Source: an uncultured Spongiibacteraceae bacterium (GTDB lineage Bacteria > Pseudomonadota > Gammaproteobacteria > Pseudomonadales > Dasaniaceae). Taken from it: 7,040 bases of DNA. How positions within the stretch are numbered: position 1 is the first letter of the stretch; every line of letters starts with the position of its first letter. The notes beneath the pieces are model-generated. The model saw only the letters and a program-made list of their open reading frames with translations. It made no database searches and was not told the DNA's origin. The stretch is taken from NCBI GenBank assembly GCA_937969395.1, contig CALBVI010000243.1, positions 1 to 7,040 on the forward strand, in the 5' to 3' direction. Shown here piece by piece: positions 7,031 through 7,040 of the stretch. The position numbers and the translations under genes are program-made.

Positions 7031-7040
7031 ATGATTGCAT

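Overview
The window looks like chromosomal housekeeping DNA from a gammaproteobacterium, probably a marine relative of the pseudomonads or Cellvibrionales. Base composition is moderate to slightly AT-rich. All six substantial genes have recognisable gammaproteobacterial relatives. I see no mobile element, CRISPR array, tRNA or rRNA.

Left part, plus strand: a 5'-truncated algC (phosphomannomutase/phosphoglucomutase), whose reading frame runs off the left edge and carries a large membrane-anchored N-terminal extension. A stem-loop with a short T-tract follows, then argB (N-acetylglutamate kinase) with a strong ribosome binding site. After a 204-bp gap containing only doubtful micro-ORFs comes slmA, a TetR-fold nucleoid-occlusion factor starting at GTG.

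Middle part, minus strand and convergent with slmA: pyrE (orotate phosphoribosyltransferase), followed 61 bp downstream by a secreted DUF4124-type coiled-coil protein.

Right part: a 339-bp intergenic region separates pyrE from a divergent Crc/exonuclease-III-family gene on the plus strand. It holds one perfect and one near-perfect DnaA-box sequence and two short palindromes. Downstream of the Crc gene there are three consecutive stem-loop sequences before the window ends.

Functionally this is a metabolic and cell-cycle cluster: sugar-phosphate supply for surface polysaccharide (AlgC), arginine synthesis (ArgB), pyrimidine synthesis (PyrE), division-site control (SlmA) and probable post-transcriptional carbon control (Crc). 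Gene order combines the enteric slmA/pyrE neighbourhood with the Pseudomonas-type algC-argB and pyrE/crc arrangements. I found no convincing wholly new system. The points most worth following up are the sensor-like membrane extension of AlgC, the degenerate active site of the Crc homologue, and the DnaA-box-bearing pyrE/crc intergenic region.
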